A model generated the notes under the pieces. The model ran no database searches and had not been told where the DNA came from. It saw only the letters and a list, made by a program, of their open reading frames with translations. From Allochromatium humboldtianum (GTDB taxonomy: Bacteria > Pseudomonadota > Gammaproteobacteria > Chromatiales > Chromatiaceae): a DNA stretch of 60,821 bases. A program made the position numbers and the translations under genes. The stretch is taken from the NCBI RefSeq assembly GCF_013385175.1, contig NZ_JABZEO010000018.1, positions 1-60,821 of the forward strand, given 5' to 3'. Below, piece by piece: positions 16,447-28,244 of the stretch (its first letter is position 1; each line of letters starts with the position of its first letter).

Positions 16447-17238
16447 ATGAGGGAAGCGGTGATCGCCGAAGTATCGACTCAACTATCAGAGGTAGTTGGC
16501 GTCATCGAGCGCCATCTCGAACCGACGTTGCTGGCCGTACATTTGTACGGCTCCGCAGTGGATGGCGGCCTGAAGCCACACAGTGATATTGATTTGCTGG
16601 TTACGGTGACCGTAAGGCTTGATGAAACAACGCGGCGAGCTTTGATCAACGACCTTTTGGAAACGTCGGCTTCCCCTGGAGAGAGCGAGATTCTCCGCGC
16701 TGTAGAAGTCACCATTGTTGTGCACGACGACATCATTCCGTGGCGTTATCCAGCTAAGCGCGAACTGCAGTTTGGAGAATGGCAGCGCAATGACATTCTT
16801 GCAGGTATCTTCGAGCCAGCCACGATTGACATTGATCTGGCTATCTTGCTGACAAAAGCAAGAGAACATAGCGTTGCCTTGGTAGGTCCAGCGGCGGAGG
16901 AACTCTTTGATCCGGTTCCTGAACAGGATCTATTTGAGGCGCTAAATGAAACCTTAACGCTATGGAACTCGCCGCCCGACTGGGCTGGCGATGAGCGAAA
17001 TGTAGTGCTTACGTTGTCCCGCATTTGGTACAGCGCAGTAACCGGCAGAATCGCGCCGAAGGATGTCGCTGCCGACTGGGCAATGGAGCGCCTGCCGGCC
17101 CAGTATCAGCCCGTCATACTTGAAGCTAGACAGGCTTATCTTGGACAAGAAGAAGATCGCTTGGCCTCGCGCGCAGATCAGTTGGAAGAATTTGTTCACT
17201 ACGTGAAAGGCGAGATCACCAAGGTAGTCGGCAAATAA
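16447..17238 (+). CDS. aadA1: Aminoglycoside nucleotidyltransferase ANT(3'')-Ia
   Basis: A 263-residue protein that reads as AadA1 throughout (MREAVIAEVSTQLSEVVGVIERHLEPTLLAVHLYGSAVDGG). The nucleotidyltransferase signature GSAVDGGLKPHSDIDLL provides the Mg-ATP site. It adenylylates streptomycin and spectinomycin. It is the first cassette, directly after attI1, so best expressed from Pc. One position near residue 210 reads TGRIAPKD, a small variation from the common TGKIAPKD. Confidence 0.97.
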   Translation: MREAVIAEVSTQLSEVVGVIERHLEPTLLAVHLYGSAVDGGLKPHSDIDLLVTVTVRLDETTRRALINDLLETSASPGESEILRAVEVTIVVHDDIIPWRYPAKRELQFGEWQRNDILAGIFEPATIDIDLAILLTKAREHSVALVGPAAEELFDPVPEQDLFEALNETLTLWNSPPDWAGDERNVVLTLSRIWYSAVTGRIAPKDVAADWAMERLPAQYQPVILEARQAYLGQEEDRLASRADQLEEFVHYVKGEITKVVGK

Positions 17239-17239
17239 T

Positions 17240-17299
17240 GTCTAACAATTCGTTCAAGCCGACGCCGCTTCGCGGCGCGGCTTACCTTGGCCGTTGGGC
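17240..17299 (+). other. attC site of the aadA1 cassette
   Basis: It runs from inverse core GTCTAAC (17240-17246) to core GTTGGGC (17293-17299), with a central dyad CGCCGCTTCGCGGCG. It is recombined at its end with the start of the blaOXA-2 cassette. Confidence 0.88.
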
Positions 17300-17314
17300 A
17301 TTAAGGAAAAGTTA

Positions 17315-18142
17315 ATGGCAATCCGAATCTTCGCGATACTTTTCTCCATTTTTTCTCTTGCCACTTTCGCGCATGCGCAAGAAGGCACGCTAGAACGTTC
17401 TGACTGGAGGAAGTTTTTCAGCGAATTTCAAGCCAAAGGCACGATAGTTGTGGCAGACGAACGCCAAGCGGATCGTGCCATGTTGGTTTTTGATCCTGTG
17501 CGATCGAAGAAACGCTACTCGCCTGCATCGACATTCAAGATACCTCATACACTTTTTGCACTTGATGCAGGCGCTGTTCGTGATGAGTTCCAGATTTTTC
17601 GATGGGACGGCGTTAACAGGGGCTTTGCAGGCCACAATCAAGACCAAGATTTGCGATCAGCAATGCGGAATTCTACTGTTTGGGTGTATGAGCTATTTGC
17701 AAAGGAAATTGGTGATGACAAAGCTCGGCGCTATTTGAAGAAAATCGACTATGGCAACGCCGATCCTTCGACAAGTAATGGCGATTACTGGATAGAAGGC
17801 AGCCTTGCAATCTCGGCGCAGGAGCAAATTGCATTTCTCAGGAAGCTCTATCGTAACGAGCTGCCCTTTCGGGTAGAACATCAGCGCTTGGTCAAGGATC
17901 TCATGATTGTGGAAGCCGGTCGCAACTGGATACTGCGTGCAAAGACGGGCTGGGAAGGCCGTATGGGTTGGTGGGTAGGATGGGTTGAGTGGCCGACTGG
18001 CTCCGTATTCTTCGCACTGAATATTGATACGCCAAACAGAATGGATGATCTTTTCAAGAGGGAGGCAATCGTGCGGGCAATCCTTCGCTCTATTGAAGCG
18101 TTACCGCCCAACCCGGCAGTCAACTCGGACGCTGCGCGATAA
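17315..18142 (+). CDS. blaOXA-2: Class D beta-lactamase OXA-2
   Basis: A 275-residue protein from ATG 17315 (MAIRIFAILFSIFSLATFAHA), with a Sec signal peptide of about 21 residues for periplasmic export. The class D motifs are the active Ser in PASTFKIP (STFK), the SxV-type motif STVW, YGNAD, and KTGWEG. The sequence is as I know OXA-2, a narrow-spectrum oxacillinase with weak activity on some cephalosporins. It is the second cassette; its attC overlaps the last codons, as known for this cassette. Confidence 0.96.
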   Translation: MAIRIFAILFSIFSLATFAHAQEGTLERSDWRKFFSEFQAKGTIVVADERQADRAMLVFDPVRSKKRYSPASTFKIPHTLFALDAGAVRDEFQIFRWDGVNRGFAGHNQDQDLRSAMRNSTVWVYELFAKEIGDDKARRYLKKIDYGNADPSTSNGDYWIEGSLAISAQEQIAFLRKLYRNELPFRVEHQRLVKDLMIVEAGRNWILRAKTGWEGRMGWWVGWVEWPTGSVFFALNIDTPNRMDDLFKREAIVRAILRSIEALPPNPAVNSDAAR

Positions 18143-18175
18143 AACCGCGCAGCGCCGGTTACTTCAACGTTAGAT
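18106..18175 (+). other. attC site of the blaOXA-2 cassette
   Basis: It runs from inverse core GCCCAAC (18106-18112), inside the end of the gene, to GTTAGAT (18169-18175), where the 3' conserved segment begins. A CGCGCAGCG-type dyad lies between. Confidence 0.8.
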
Positions 18176-18277
18176 GCACTAAGCACATAATTGCTCACAG
18201 CCAAACTATCAGGTCAAGTCTGCTTTTATTATTTTTAAGCGTGCATAATAAGCCCTACACAAATTGGGAGATATATC

Positions 18278-18625
18278 ATGAAAGGCTGGCTTTTTCTTGT
18301 TATCGCAATAGTTGGCGAAGTAATCGCAACATCCGCATTAAAATCTAGCGAGGGCTTTACTAAGCTTGCCCCTTCCGCCGTTGTCATAATCGGTTATGGC
18401 ATCGCATTTTATTTTCTTTCTCTGGTTCTGAAATCCATCCCTGTCGGTGTTGCTTATGCAGTCTGGTCGGGACTCGGCGTCGTCATAATTACAGCCATTG
18501 CCTGGTTGCTTCATGGGCAAAAGCTTGATGCGTGGGGCTTTGTAGGTATGGGGCTCATAATTGCTGCCTTTTTGCTCGCCCGATCCCCATCGTGGAAGTC
18601 GCTGCGGAGGCCGACGCCATGGTGA
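18278..18625 (+). CDS. qacEdelta1: Truncated quaternary ammonium efflux protein QacEdelta1
   Basis: A 115-residue SMR-family membrane protein. The first three and part of the fourth transmembrane segments are present ([22 protein letters not shown], with the essential Glu in GEVIA). The C-terminus [14 protein letters not shown] comes from the 3' conserved segment fusion. It confers only weak tolerance to quaternary ammonium compounds. It overlaps the start of sul1 by 7 bp. Confidence 0.97.
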   Translation: MKGWLFLVIAIVGEVIATSALKSSEGFTKLAPSAVVIIGYGIAFYFLSLVLKSIPVGVAYAVWSGLGVVIITAIAWLLHGQKLDAWGFVGMGLIIAAFLLARSPSWKSLRRPTPW

Positions 18626-19458
18626 CGGTGTTCGGCATTCTGAATCTCACCGAGGACTCCTTCTTCGATGAGAGCCGGCGGCTAGACCCCGCCGGCGCTG
18701 TCACCGCGGCGATCGAAATGCTGCGAGTCGGATCAGACGTCGTGGATGTCGGACCGGCCGCCAGCCATCCGGACGCGAGGCCTGTATCGCCGGCCGATGA
18801 GATCAGACGTATTGCGCCGCTCTTAGACGCCCTGTCCGATCAGATGCACCGTGTTTCAATCGACAGCTTCCAACCGGAAACCCAGCGCTATGCGCTCAAG
18901 CGCGGCGTGGGCTACCTGAACGATATCCAAGGATTTCCTGACCCTGCGCTCTATCCCGATATTGCTGAGGCGGACTGCAGGCTGGTGGTTATGCACTCAG
19001 CGCAGCGGGATGGCATCGCCACCCGCACCGGTCACCTTCGACCCGAAGATGCGCTCGACGAGATTGTGCGGTTCTTCGAGGCGCGGGTTTCCGCCTTGCG
19101 ACGGAGCGGGGTCGCTGCCGACCGGCTCATCCTCGATCCGGGGATGGGATTTTTCTTGAGCCCCGCACCGGAAACATCGCTGCACGTGCTGTCGAACCTT
19201 CAAAAGCTGAAGTCGGCGTTGGGGCTTCCGCTATTGGTCTCGGTGTCGCGGAAATCCTTCTTGGGCGCCACCGTTGGCCTTCCTGTAAAGGATCTGGGTC
19301 CAGCGAGCCTTGCGGCGGAACTTCACGCGATCGGCAATGGCGCTGACTACGTCCGCACCCACGCGCCTGGAGATCTGCGAAGCGCAATCACCTTCTCGGA
19401 AACCCTCGCGAAATTTCGCAGTCGCGACGCCAGAGACCGAGGGTTAGATCATGCCTAG
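18619..19458 (+). CDS. sul1: Sulfonamide-resistant dihydropteroate synthase Sul1
   Basis: A 279-residue protein from ATG 18619 ([21 protein letters not shown]). DHPS signatures are [10 protein letters not shown] for pterin and phosphate binding and [12 protein letters not shown]. It replaces the sulfonamide-sensitive host enzyme in folate synthesis. It is in the standard 3' conserved segment position after qacEdelta1. An upstream in-frame extension to 18532 lies in qacEdelta1 and is not the start. Confidence 0.98.
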   Translation: MVTVFGILNLTEDSFFDESRRLDPAGAVTAAIEMLRVGSDVVDVGPAASHPDARPVSPADEIRRIAPLLDALSDQMHRVSIDSFQPETQRYALKRGVGYLNDIQGFPDPALYPDIAEADCRLVVMHSAQRDGIATRTGHLRPEDALDEIVRFFEARVSALRRSGVAADRLILDPGMGFFLSPAPETSLHVLSNLQKLKSALGLPLLVSVSRKSFLGATVGLPVKDLGPASLAAELHAIGNGADYVRTHAPGDLRSAITFSETLAKFRSRDARDRGLDHA

Positions 19459-19585
19459 CATTCACCTTCCGGCCGCCCGCTAGCGGACCCTGGTCAGGTT
19501 CCGCGAAGGTGGGCGCAGACATGCTGGGCTCGTCAGGATCAAACTGCACTATGAGGCGGCGGTTCATACCGCGCCAGGGGAGCGA

Positions 19586-19912
19586 ATGGACAGCGAGGAG
19601 CCTCCGAACGTTCGGGTCGCCTGCTCGGGTGATATCGACGAGGTTGTGCGGCTGATGCACGACGCTGCGGCGTGGATGTCCGCCAAGGGAACGCCCGCCT
19701 GGGACGTCGCGCGGATCGACCGGACATTCGCGGAGACCTTCGTCCTGAGATCCGAGCTCCTAGTCGCGAGTTGCAGCGACGGCATCGTCGGCTGTTGCAC
19801 CTTGTCGGCCGAGGATCCCGATGTCACTTTCAGAAGGCGACAGCACGAAATATCAAAAGTCGACCGCACGGTCTTTTCTGACGTTGGAGTCGCCTCAGAA
19901 AACGGAAAATAA
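19586..19912 (+). pseudogene. orf5: Truncated orf5 (GNAT acetyltransferase) of the 3' conserved segment
   Basis: Orf5 begins normally at 19586 (MDSEEPPNVRVACSGDIDEVVRLMHDAAAWM) but is cut after about 79 codons at 19822 by a Tn5053-type end. The remaining codons (VTFRRRQHEISKVDRT...) are transposon end sequence read in frame. The GNAT fold is incomplete, so the product is not expected to be functional. Confidence 0.88.
19822..19847 (+). repeat. Internal Tn5053-type initial end
   Basis: TGTCACTTTCAGAAGGCGAC starts at 19822, a diverged form of the 25-bp Tn402/Tn5053 end. It is the mer-side end of the original mercury transposon, now buried in the hybrid. From about 19887 a second relict, a Tn21-like mer end (CTCAGAAAACGGAAAATAAA), follows. 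Confidence 0.85.
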
Positions 19913-19939
19913 AGCACGCTAAGGCGTAGTTCCCTCGGG

Positions 19940-20374
19940 CTACACCGCGTCCGCACTGCGCGGTTCTTTCTTCCCTTGCAGTGACGCAATCAGCGGGCAG
20001 GAAACGTTCCCCTTCCGCGCATGGCAGGCGCACACCAAATCAGACAGCACGGCCTCCATGCGCGCCAGGTCAGCCATCCTCTCGCGCACGTCCTTGAGCT
20101 TGTGCTCGGCCAGGCTGCTGGCTTCCTCGCAATGGGTGCCATCCTCCAGCCGCAGCAGCTCGGCGATCTCATCCAGGCTGAAGCCCAACCGCTGGGCTGA
20201 TTTCACGAAGCGCACCCGCGTTACATCCGTCTCGCCATAGCGGCGAATGCTGCCGTAAGGCTTGTCCGGTTCCGGGAGCAAGCCCTTGCGCTGATAGAAC
20301 CGGATGGTCTCCACATTGACCCCGGCCGTCCTGGCGAAAACGCCAATGGTCAGGTTCTCCAAATTGTTTTCCAT
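19940..20374 (-). CDS. merR: Mercury-responsive regulator MerR
   Basis: A 144-residue MerR. The N-terminal winged helix ([41 protein letters not shown]) is followed by a long dimer helix. The three Hg(II)-binding Cys are in THCEEA, LVCACHA and NVSCPL. It represses mer without mercury and untwists the promoter when mercury binds. It is transcribed divergently from merTPFADE. Confidence 0.97.
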   Translation of the reverse strand: MENNLENLTIGVFARTAGVNVETIRFYQRKGLLPEPDKPYGSIRRYGETDVTRVRFVKSAQRLGFSLDEIAELLRLEDGTHCEEASSLAEHKLKDVRERMADLARMEAVLSDLVCACHARKGNVSCPLIASLQGKKEPRSADAV

Positions 20375-20379
20375 ATCGC

Positions 20380-20410
20380 TTGACTCCGTACATAACTACG
20401 GAAGTAAGCT
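20380..20410 (+). promoter_or_regulatory. merT promoter and MerR operator
   Basis: TTGACT (20380-20385) and TAAGCT (20405-20410) have the characteristic 19-bp spacer. The dyad TCCGTA-cataac-TACGGA (20385-20402) lies between them. This is the classic MerR underwinding promoter. Confidence 0.95.
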
Positions 20411-20445
20411 TAAGCTATCCAATTCAGATTCGAAAGGACAAACGT

Positions 20446-20796
20446 ATGTCTGAACCTCAAAACGGGTGCGGCGCGCTCTTCACTGGCGGGCTGGCCGCCA
20501 TCCTCGCCTCGGCTTGCTGCCTCGGGCCGCTGGTTCTGATCGCCTTGGGGTTCAGCGGCGCTTGGATCGGCAACTTGACGGTGTTGGAACCCTATCGCCC
20601 CATCTTTATCGGCGTGGCGCTGGTGGCGTTGTTCTTCGCCTGGCGGCGCATCTACCGGCCGTCAGCCGCCTGCAAACCGGGTGAGGTTTGCGCGATTCCC
20701 CAAGTGCGAGCTACTTACAAGCTCATTTTCTGGGGCGTGGCCGTGCTGGTTTTGGTCGCGCTCGGATTTCCCTACGTCGTGCCATTTTTCTATTGA
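20446..20796 (+). CDS. merT: Mercuric ion transporter MerT
   Basis: A 116-residue inner membrane protein with three transmembrane segments. The Cys pair in the first segment (ASACCLGPLV) and a second pair on the cytoplasmic loop (ACKPGEVCAIP) relay Hg(II) from MerP inward. The start at 20446 follows AAAGGA. It is first in the structural operon. Confidence 0.96.
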   Translation: MSEPQNGCGALFTGGLAAILASACCLGPLVLIALGFSGAWIGNLTVLEPYRPIFIGVALVALFFAWRRIYRPSAACKPGEVCAIPQVRATYKLIFWGVAVLVLVALGFPYVVPFFY

Positions 20797-20811
20797 TCAC
20801 AGGAGTTCACC

Positions 20812-22978
<2,167 letters not shown>

Positions 22979-22994
22979 AAAAAGGAGGTTTTCA

Positions 22995-23360
22995 ATGAGC
23001 GCCTACACCGTGTCCCGGCTGGCCCTTGATGCCGGGGTGAGCGTGCATATCGTGCGCGACTACCTGCTGCGCGGATTGCTGCGTCCGGTGGCGTGCACCC
23101 CGGGCGGCTATGGCCTGTTCGATGATGCCGCCTTGCAACGGCTGTGCTTCGTGCGGGCGGCCTTCGAGGCGGGCATCGGCCTGGACGCGCTGGCGCGGCT
23201 GTGCCGGGCGCTGGATGCTGCGGACGGCGATGAAGCGGCCGCGCAGCTTGCCGTTCTGCGCCAGTTCGTCGAGCGTCGGCGCGAAGCGTTGGCCGATCTG
23301 GAGGTGCAGTTGGCCACCATGCCGACCGAGCCGGCACAGCACGCGGAGAGTCTGCCATGA
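22995..23360 (+). CDS. merD: Mer operon co-regulator MerD
   Basis: A 121-residue MerR-like protein ([44 protein letters not shown]) that lacks the MerR Cys set. It antagonises MerR at the operator after mercury is cleared. The ribosome binding site AAAGGAGG precedes it. It overlaps merE by 4 bp. Confidence 0.95.
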   Translation: MSAYTVSRLALDAGVSVHIVRDYLLRGLLRPVACTPGGYGLFDDAALQRLCFVRAAFEAGIGLDALARLCRALDAADGDEAAAQLAVLRQFVERRREALADLEVQLATMPTEPAQHAESLP

Positions 23361-23593
23361 ACAGCCCCGAGCGCTTGCCGTCCGAGACGCACAAACCGAT
23401 CACCGGCTACCTGTGGGGCGCGCTGGCCGTGCTCACCTGTCCCTGCCATTTGCCGATTCTCGCCATTGTGCTGGCCGGCACGACGGCCGGCGCGTTCATC
23501 GGAGAGTACTGGGGTATCGCAGCCCTCACGCTGACCGGTTTGTTCGTCCTGTCTGTGACACGACTGCTGCGGGCCTTCAAAGATCGATCATGA
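23357..23593 (+). CDS. merE: Mercury transporter MerE
   Basis: A 78-residue membrane protein with a Cys pair in [16 protein letters not shown], typical of MerE, a broad Hg(II) and organomercurial transporter. It is the last mer gene; the tni genes converge on it. Confidence 0.94.
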   Translation: MNSPERLPSETHKPITGYLWGALAVLTCPCHLPILAIVLAGTTAGAFIGEYWGIAALTLTGLFVLSVTRLLRAFKDRS

Positions 23594-23645
23594 GCGCTTC
23601 CCATTGAGACAAACCACGCTGTCGCTACGTTGCCTCATGCCGGCA

Positions 23646-24260
23646 TCAAATTCGGCTGAGTAGCTTCTCGCCATCTGGACGTAGCTCACCCTTGGGTGAA
23701 ACATGCCGATACAGGGTCTGCCGCGTGACGCCAAGTTCCTGGCACAGGTCGCCGACCTTGGTCTCTGGCTGACCCATTGCCGCCATCGCCAGCCGCAGCT
23801 TGGCGGCGGTCATCTTGAACGGCCGGCCGCCTTTCCGCCCGCGCGCGCGGGCCGAGGCTAGGCCGGCAATCGTGCGCTCCGCGATCAACTCGCGCTCGAA
23901 CTCGGCCAGGGCGGCGAAGATGCCAAAGACCAGCTTGCCGGCGGCGGTCGTGGTGTCGATGGCCGCGCCGTGCCCGGTTAATACCTTCAAGCCGATGCCG
24001 CGCCCAGTCAGGTCGTGCACGGTGTTGATGAGATGTCGCAGGTCGCGTCCGAGCCGATCCAGTTTCCACACGACCAGTGTGTCGCCAGTTCGCAACGCCT
24101 TCAGGCAGCTCGTCAAGCCGGGCCGATCCTCGCGCATGCCGGATGCCTGGTCCTCGTAAAGATGTACTGGATCGACCCCGGCGGCAATCAGCGCGTCGCG
24201 CTGCAAATCGGTAGCCTGGGAGCCGTCCGCCTTCGATACCCGCATGTAGCCTATCAGCAT
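23646..24260 (-). CDS. tniR: Tn402-family serine resolvase TniR
   Basis: A 204-residue serine recombinase ([24 protein letters not shown]), with the catalytic Ser in [19 protein letters not shown] and a C-terminal helix-turn-helix. It resolves cointegrates made by TniABQ at the res site next to its start. Its product resembles but is distinct from TnpR of the outer transposon. Confidence 0.95.
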   Translation of the reverse strand: MLIGYMRVSKADGSQATDLQRDALIAAGVDPVHLYEDQASGMREDRPGLTSCLKALRTGDTLVVWKLDRLGRDLRHLINTVHDLTGRGIGLKVLTGHGAAIDTTTAAGKLVFGIFAALAEFERELIAERTIAGLASARARGRKGGRPFKMTAAKLRLAMAAMGQPETKVGDLCQELGVTRQTLYRHVSPKGELRPDGEKLLSRI

Positions 24261-24320
24261 GTCGTACCTGTCACATATACGTTCGATTATGTGACAGTGT
24301 GCACCGGAAAGTTCTGGTCG
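24261..24320. other. res site of the tni module
   Basis: The intergenic region between tniR and tniQ holds the inverted repeat TGTCACATA/TATGTGACA (24269-24296), a likely TniR binding subsite. A further TTTGTCACTTA follows at the tniQ side. Confidence 0.75.
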
Positions 24321-25538
24321 TCAAAATTTGTCACTTAACCCGTCATTCTGTCTAAGACATGCAAAGGGTCCATCAGGCACGTAATGTGACAGGAATTCCG
24401 GGGGGATGCCTTCCTTTGCGAAGGTGGCGCGCAACTGTTCCAGGGAAGCGGGGTCGCGCCGACCATAGGAAGCCAACGCGAACAGCGAGCGTGCCGTCTC
24501 GGGGTCGTGCCGCGCTTCAATGATGGCCTCATCGATGGCCTGGACTGCCCGTTGCCAGTGATCGACGGGTTCGGGCTTCGGCGTTTTCGCCGACAGGCCA
24601 CTGGTGAAACCGGTTTGGGGTTCGGACCAGAACAGCTTTGCATGCTCGCCCGGCGGGCTTATATCCCTCATCTCAATCAAGCTGATTGCCGTTGCCGCCG
24701 CCTCCAGCATCTGCAACCGTACTGCCGGGTTCAGGGTTTCATACGGTCGCCACAGACTTTGCCCAGCACGCAGCGGATGCCCGCAGCCTTCCCAGACTTG
24801 GCGGAGATACCCCGCGCAGGTTCCGCACGTCGAAAGCGGGGTGTTCAGCTCATCGAGCAGCGTGCGTAGTAGCCGAAACCACAATCCAGCGTGGATGCGT
24901 CGGCGCGGCAGCTCCACATGGCCGGTCGTCAGTGCCTGCCAGGTGCGCCGGTCCATCACCGCAATCGCGTCGCTGGCGGTGCGCGGCGCAGTGTCGGCGT
25001 TCTCCCAGCCGAGAAACCGCCCAGGCACGCCCCAATAGGATTCCAGCCAGCAGCCATGCAGCGGGCAGCTCAGCATCAGGGGCAGCTTCCATGCAAGCAG
25101 TACGGCTTGGTTTGCCGGGTCGTTCAGACAGAGCGGGCAGGCGCGATGTATCGGCTGGCTGGGCAGCCAGGCACGCCAGCTCGTGATGGATCGCGTCCTA
25201 CGGCGGAGTTTCGGCAGCAGCACCGAGAGCTGGAACGCATAGGTTTCCAATGCGTCTGGAATCTGATCATCAAGGCTGTCCAGTAGCCAAGGCACCCAGC
25301 CGGCGAAACTCATGCAACGCAGCCGGTCCGGCTCGATGCCGCTCCGCTGGGAGAGCATCGCCAGCAGCGCCAGTGGTGGCGCGGTGTCCAGGTCATCAAC
25401 CTGGCCGTGACCAAGATCGTGCTCCAGCAGCTCGGACACCTCCATGTGATAGCAAAGGGCCACGCGGTTGAGCCACGAAGACAAGGCTTCGCCTTCCCTG
25501 GGAGCCGGATGCAGTGGCCAGTGTGGCGCTGGCTTCAC
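24321..25538 (-). CDS. tniQ: Transposition protein TniQ
   Basis: A 405-residue protein with the N-terminal TniQ domain (HPAPREGEALSSWLNRVALCYH) and Cys motifs in CPLCLNDP and CGTCAGYLRQ for zinc. TniQ works with TniA and TniB in cointegrate formation and target choice; relatives in CRISPR-associated transposons link to Cascade. It overlaps tniB by 4 bp. Confidence 0.95.
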   Translation of the reverse strand: MKPAPHWPLHPAPREGEALSSWLNRVALCYHMEVSELLEHDLGHGQVDDLDTAPPLALLAMLSQRSGIEPDRLRCMSFAGWVPWLLDSLDDQIPDALETYAFQLSVLLPKLRRRTRSITSWRAWLPSQPIHRACPLCLNDPANQAVLLAWKLPLMLSCPLHGCWLESYWGVPGRFLGWENADTAPRTASDAIAVMDRRTWQALTTGHVELPRRRIHAGLWFRLLRTLLDELNTPLSTCGTCAGYLRQVWEGCGHPLRAGQSLWRPYETLNPAVRLQMLEAAATAISLIEMRDISPPGEHAKLFWSEPQTGFTSGLSAKTPKPEPVDHWQRAVQAIDEAIIEARHDPETARSLFALASYGRRDPASLEQLRATFAKEGIPPEFLSHYVPDGPFACLRQNDGLSDKF

Positions 25539-26452
25539 ATCAGTTCCCGCTCGAATTGCCGCCGCCGCTCGCTGGGACCGGTGTAATCGGCCATGCTGAG
25601 CGTGCGATGGTTGATCGCTTCCTCACCGCTCTCCACGGCAGCGACGGCCGCCGCCATCAACAGGTGCGCCAGCTCGCCGATGGTGCCCTCGCTGCGCGTG
25701 AGCAGGTAGCGGGCCATATCCAGCGTGGCAATCGACGAGGGTCGCCGCAGCGGGAGCGAAGCCGCGAAGCTGGCCAGCAGTGAGCAGCAATCGTCGTTGG
25801 CCTCCCACACCGGCAGCATCATCGGCTCGAAGCGGTTTTCCAACTGGTCGTCCGAGCGGATCGCCAAGTAGGCATCGCGTGTGCCGACCCCGACCAGCGG
25901 GATGCGCAGCTCGTTGCCGAGGAAACGCAGCAGGTTGAGGAATTCCCGGCGGTTGACGCTGTTGCCGGCCAGGACGTTGTGCAATTCGTCGATCACCAGC
26001 ATGCGCACGCCGACCTTGCGTAGCAGTGCCAGCGCCAATTGCTCCATTTCCGGCAGCCGTGGGCGCGGGCGCAATGGCGCGCCCATCGCGGCAAGTAGCG
26101 CGACGTAGAAGCGGATTACCGACGGTTCGGATGGCATCTGCACGACCAGTACCGGAATGTGCTCCTGGTCGGCGTCGGAGCTGGCCGGGTGGGTGCGGCG
26201 GAATTTCTCGACGATCATCGACTTGCCGTTGTTGGTTGGACCGACCAACAGCAGGTTGGGCATGCGTTGTTTGTTCGGCCACGCATACAGGGCTTCCAGC
26301 CGATTCAGCGCCTCGACTGCTCGCGGATAGCCGATCCAGCGGTCAGCGCGAAGGCGATGGATGCGTTCGTCCGCCGGAAGACGGGCCAAGCCCTGGGCCA
26401 CCGGCATCAGGTGGGACAAGTCGATGATGGGATATTCTTCCACGGCTACCAC
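25535..26452 (-). CDS. tniB: Transposition ATPase TniB
   Basis: A 305-residue AAA ATPase with Walker A GPTNNGKSMI and Walker B MLVIDELHNVL. It is related to TnsC/IstB and activates the TniA transposase on target DNA. The GTG start at 26452 overlaps the end of tniA. Confidence 0.95.
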   Translation of the reverse strand: MVAVEEYPIIDLSHLMPVAQGLARLPADERIHRLRADRWIGYPRAVEALNRLEALYAWPNKQRMPNLLLVGPTNNGKSMIVEKFRRTHPASSDADQEHIPVLVVQMPSEPSVIRFYVALLAAMGAPLRPRPRLPEMEQLALALLRKVGVRMLVIDELHNVLAGNSVNRREFLNLLRFLGNELRIPLVGVGTRDAYLAIRSDDQLENRFEPMMLPVWEANDDCCSLLASFAASLPLRRPSSIATLDMARYLLTRSEGTIGELAHLLMAAAVAAVESGEEAINHRTLSMADYTGPSERRRQFERELM

Positions 26453-28128
26453 TCCTCAATCTGGTCGAACGGTTTGGCAGGTGGCTGGTTGTCTGCCTGC
26501 GGGTCAGCCATGTCCGCGTCCGGTGGTGGCGTGGTTTTGAAAAGAACTGCCGTTGCCTTGAGATGCTGGCGTCGATCCGCGTCGCGCCGCGCCTTGCGCG
26601 TAGCTTTCTGCGCGGTGGACACGATTTCGCGCATCTGGCCGATCATGCGAAACAGCGCCGACTCATCCACCTGTTCGCGCCCTTGCTGCCGCAATTTCGC
26701 CAGCGCCTGTCGTTGTTCCCAGAGGGTGACAGCCGGGTGCGACAAGGTGCGGTATGGAATTTCCAGATAGTGCTGCCCCTCCGGCTCCAGCACCCAAATG
26801 CGGCTGATGTCGCGCGGGTCGCGCCGGATCAGGAACGCAGGCAAGCGGTCGCGCCGAGCTATCCACGGCTTGAGCGCATCGGCGTAGTAATGGATGTGGT
26901 CGATGACGAAGCCGGTGCGGGTCAGCGTGCGGCGGATGATGGGCAGAAAATCGACCAGAAAAGCCGTGGTGCGAGTGATGACGGTTGGCACGCCGGTCCG
27001 CGCGATAGCTTCGGCCCAGCGCGCTGCCGGCGGCTGGAGCAGGCCGTTGTGCACGGAGCCGTGGTAGGTGCCGACCGCCAATGTGAGCCAGCGCTCCAGC
27101 TCACGCAGCGTCAGGGCGGCCTTGTTTTCGGAATCGTAGTCGCCGCGCTGGTCAGGGTTGGAGAAGGTCGTCCCTGGCAATTCGTCGTGGATCATCTGCA
27201 TCGCCGTGCCGATGATCCGTTCCACGATGCCGCCGTAGTGCGGCTGCCCGAGCGGGCGATAGTCAAGCCGGATGCCATGCTGCTCGCAGCCTCGGCGTAG
27301 CGCTTCGCTCTTGAACTCGGCCGCGTTGTCCAGGTAGAGCAGCCTGGGCTTGCCGCTCATCGGCCACTCCATTTCTATGTTCAGACCCTCCAGCCAGGGA
27401 CGCTTGTCGCAGGCGACATGCACAAGGCACAGGCCGACCGAAACAGATGACGGCGCTTCCAGCGTGACGACCATGCCGAGCACGCAGCGGGTAAACACGT
27501 CGATGGCGATGGTCAGATACGGACGGCCAATCGGTTGCCGGTCGCGCTCGTCCACCACGATCAGGTCGATGACCGTGTGATCAATCTGCACTTGTTCCAG
27601 TGGCGCGGTCACGGCGGGAGGCTCACCACCGACACCTTGCAGGCTGCGGGACGCATCCTGACCTTCCCGGCGGCGAGTGGCCTTGAGCGGATCGAGGCCG
27701 GCGATCCGCAGAGCCACGGTGTTGCGCGCCGGCGCCCGCAGCTTTTGCGCTTTGCAAGCCTGCGCGACCTCGCGGTGGAACGCTGCCAGGCTACGCTTCT
27801 GCTTGGTCAGGAAGCGCTTTTGCAGCAACTCGCGGATGATGCGCTCAACTGATTCCGGCAAGCGTCCCTTGCCTTTTCCGCCGCCGGATCGGCTGCGAGC
27901 CAGGTCCGTCACAAGCCCAGCACCTTGCCGGGCACGGCGGATTAGGACATACACCTGCCGCCTGGACAGGCCAAGCGCGTGAGCAGCGGCATCGGCGGCT
28001 TCATGCCCGACCACATCAAGCGCTGCCAGCGGCCCGATGATTTCCGCCCGTTGCCGGGCCTGCGCCCAAGCCGCATCGGGCAGGGTGGCCACGCCTTGCT
28101 CGGCAATCAATGATGTGTCTGACGCCAT
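26446..28128 (-). CDS. tniA: DDE transposase TniA
   Basis: A 560-residue protein from ATG 28128 (MASDTSLIAEQGVATLPDAAWAQARQRAEI). The Mu/Rve-type catalytic core has Asp in QIDHTVID, Asp in LYLDNAAEFKS and Glu in GGIVERIIGT. It cuts and joins the 25-bp ends, giving 5-bp duplications. The frame is also open to 28221, but that extension lies near the terminal repeat region and lacks a good ribosome binding site. Confidence 0.95.
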   Translation of the reverse strand: MASDTSLIAEQGVATLPDAAWAQARQRAEIIGPLAALDVVGHEAADAAAHALGLSRRQVYVLIRRARQGAGLVTDLARSRSGGGKGKGRLPESVERIIRELLQKRFLTKQKRSLAAFHREVAQACKAQKLRAPARNTVALRIAGLDPLKATRRREGQDASRSLQGVGGEPPAVTAPLEQVQIDHTVIDLIVVDERDRQPIGRPYLTIAIDVFTRCVLGMVVTLEAPSSVSVGLCLVHVACDKRPWLEGLNIEMEWPMSGKPRLLYLDNAAEFKSEALRRGCEQHGIRLDYRPLGQPHYGGIVERIIGTAMQMIHDELPGTTFSNPDQRGDYDSENKAALTLRELERWLTLAVGTYHGSVHNGLLQPPAARWAEAIARTGVPTVITRTTAFLVDFLPIIRRTLTRTGFVIDHIHYYADALKPWIARRDRLPAFLIRRDPRDISRIWVLEPEGQHYLEIPYRTLSHPAVTLWEQRQALAKLRQQGREQVDESALFRMIGQMREIVSTAQKATRKARRDADRRQHLKATAVLFKTTPPPDADMADPQADNQPPAKPFDQIEEW

Positions 28129-28244
28129 GCTCACACCTCGCTTTGGTGCACACGAGTATTGAGCATAGTCGAGATTGGTGCAGATGACTTCTGATATTGC
28201 GTTGTCAGGAGTCGCCTGCACATCTGGCGTTACGCCCCGTCAAT

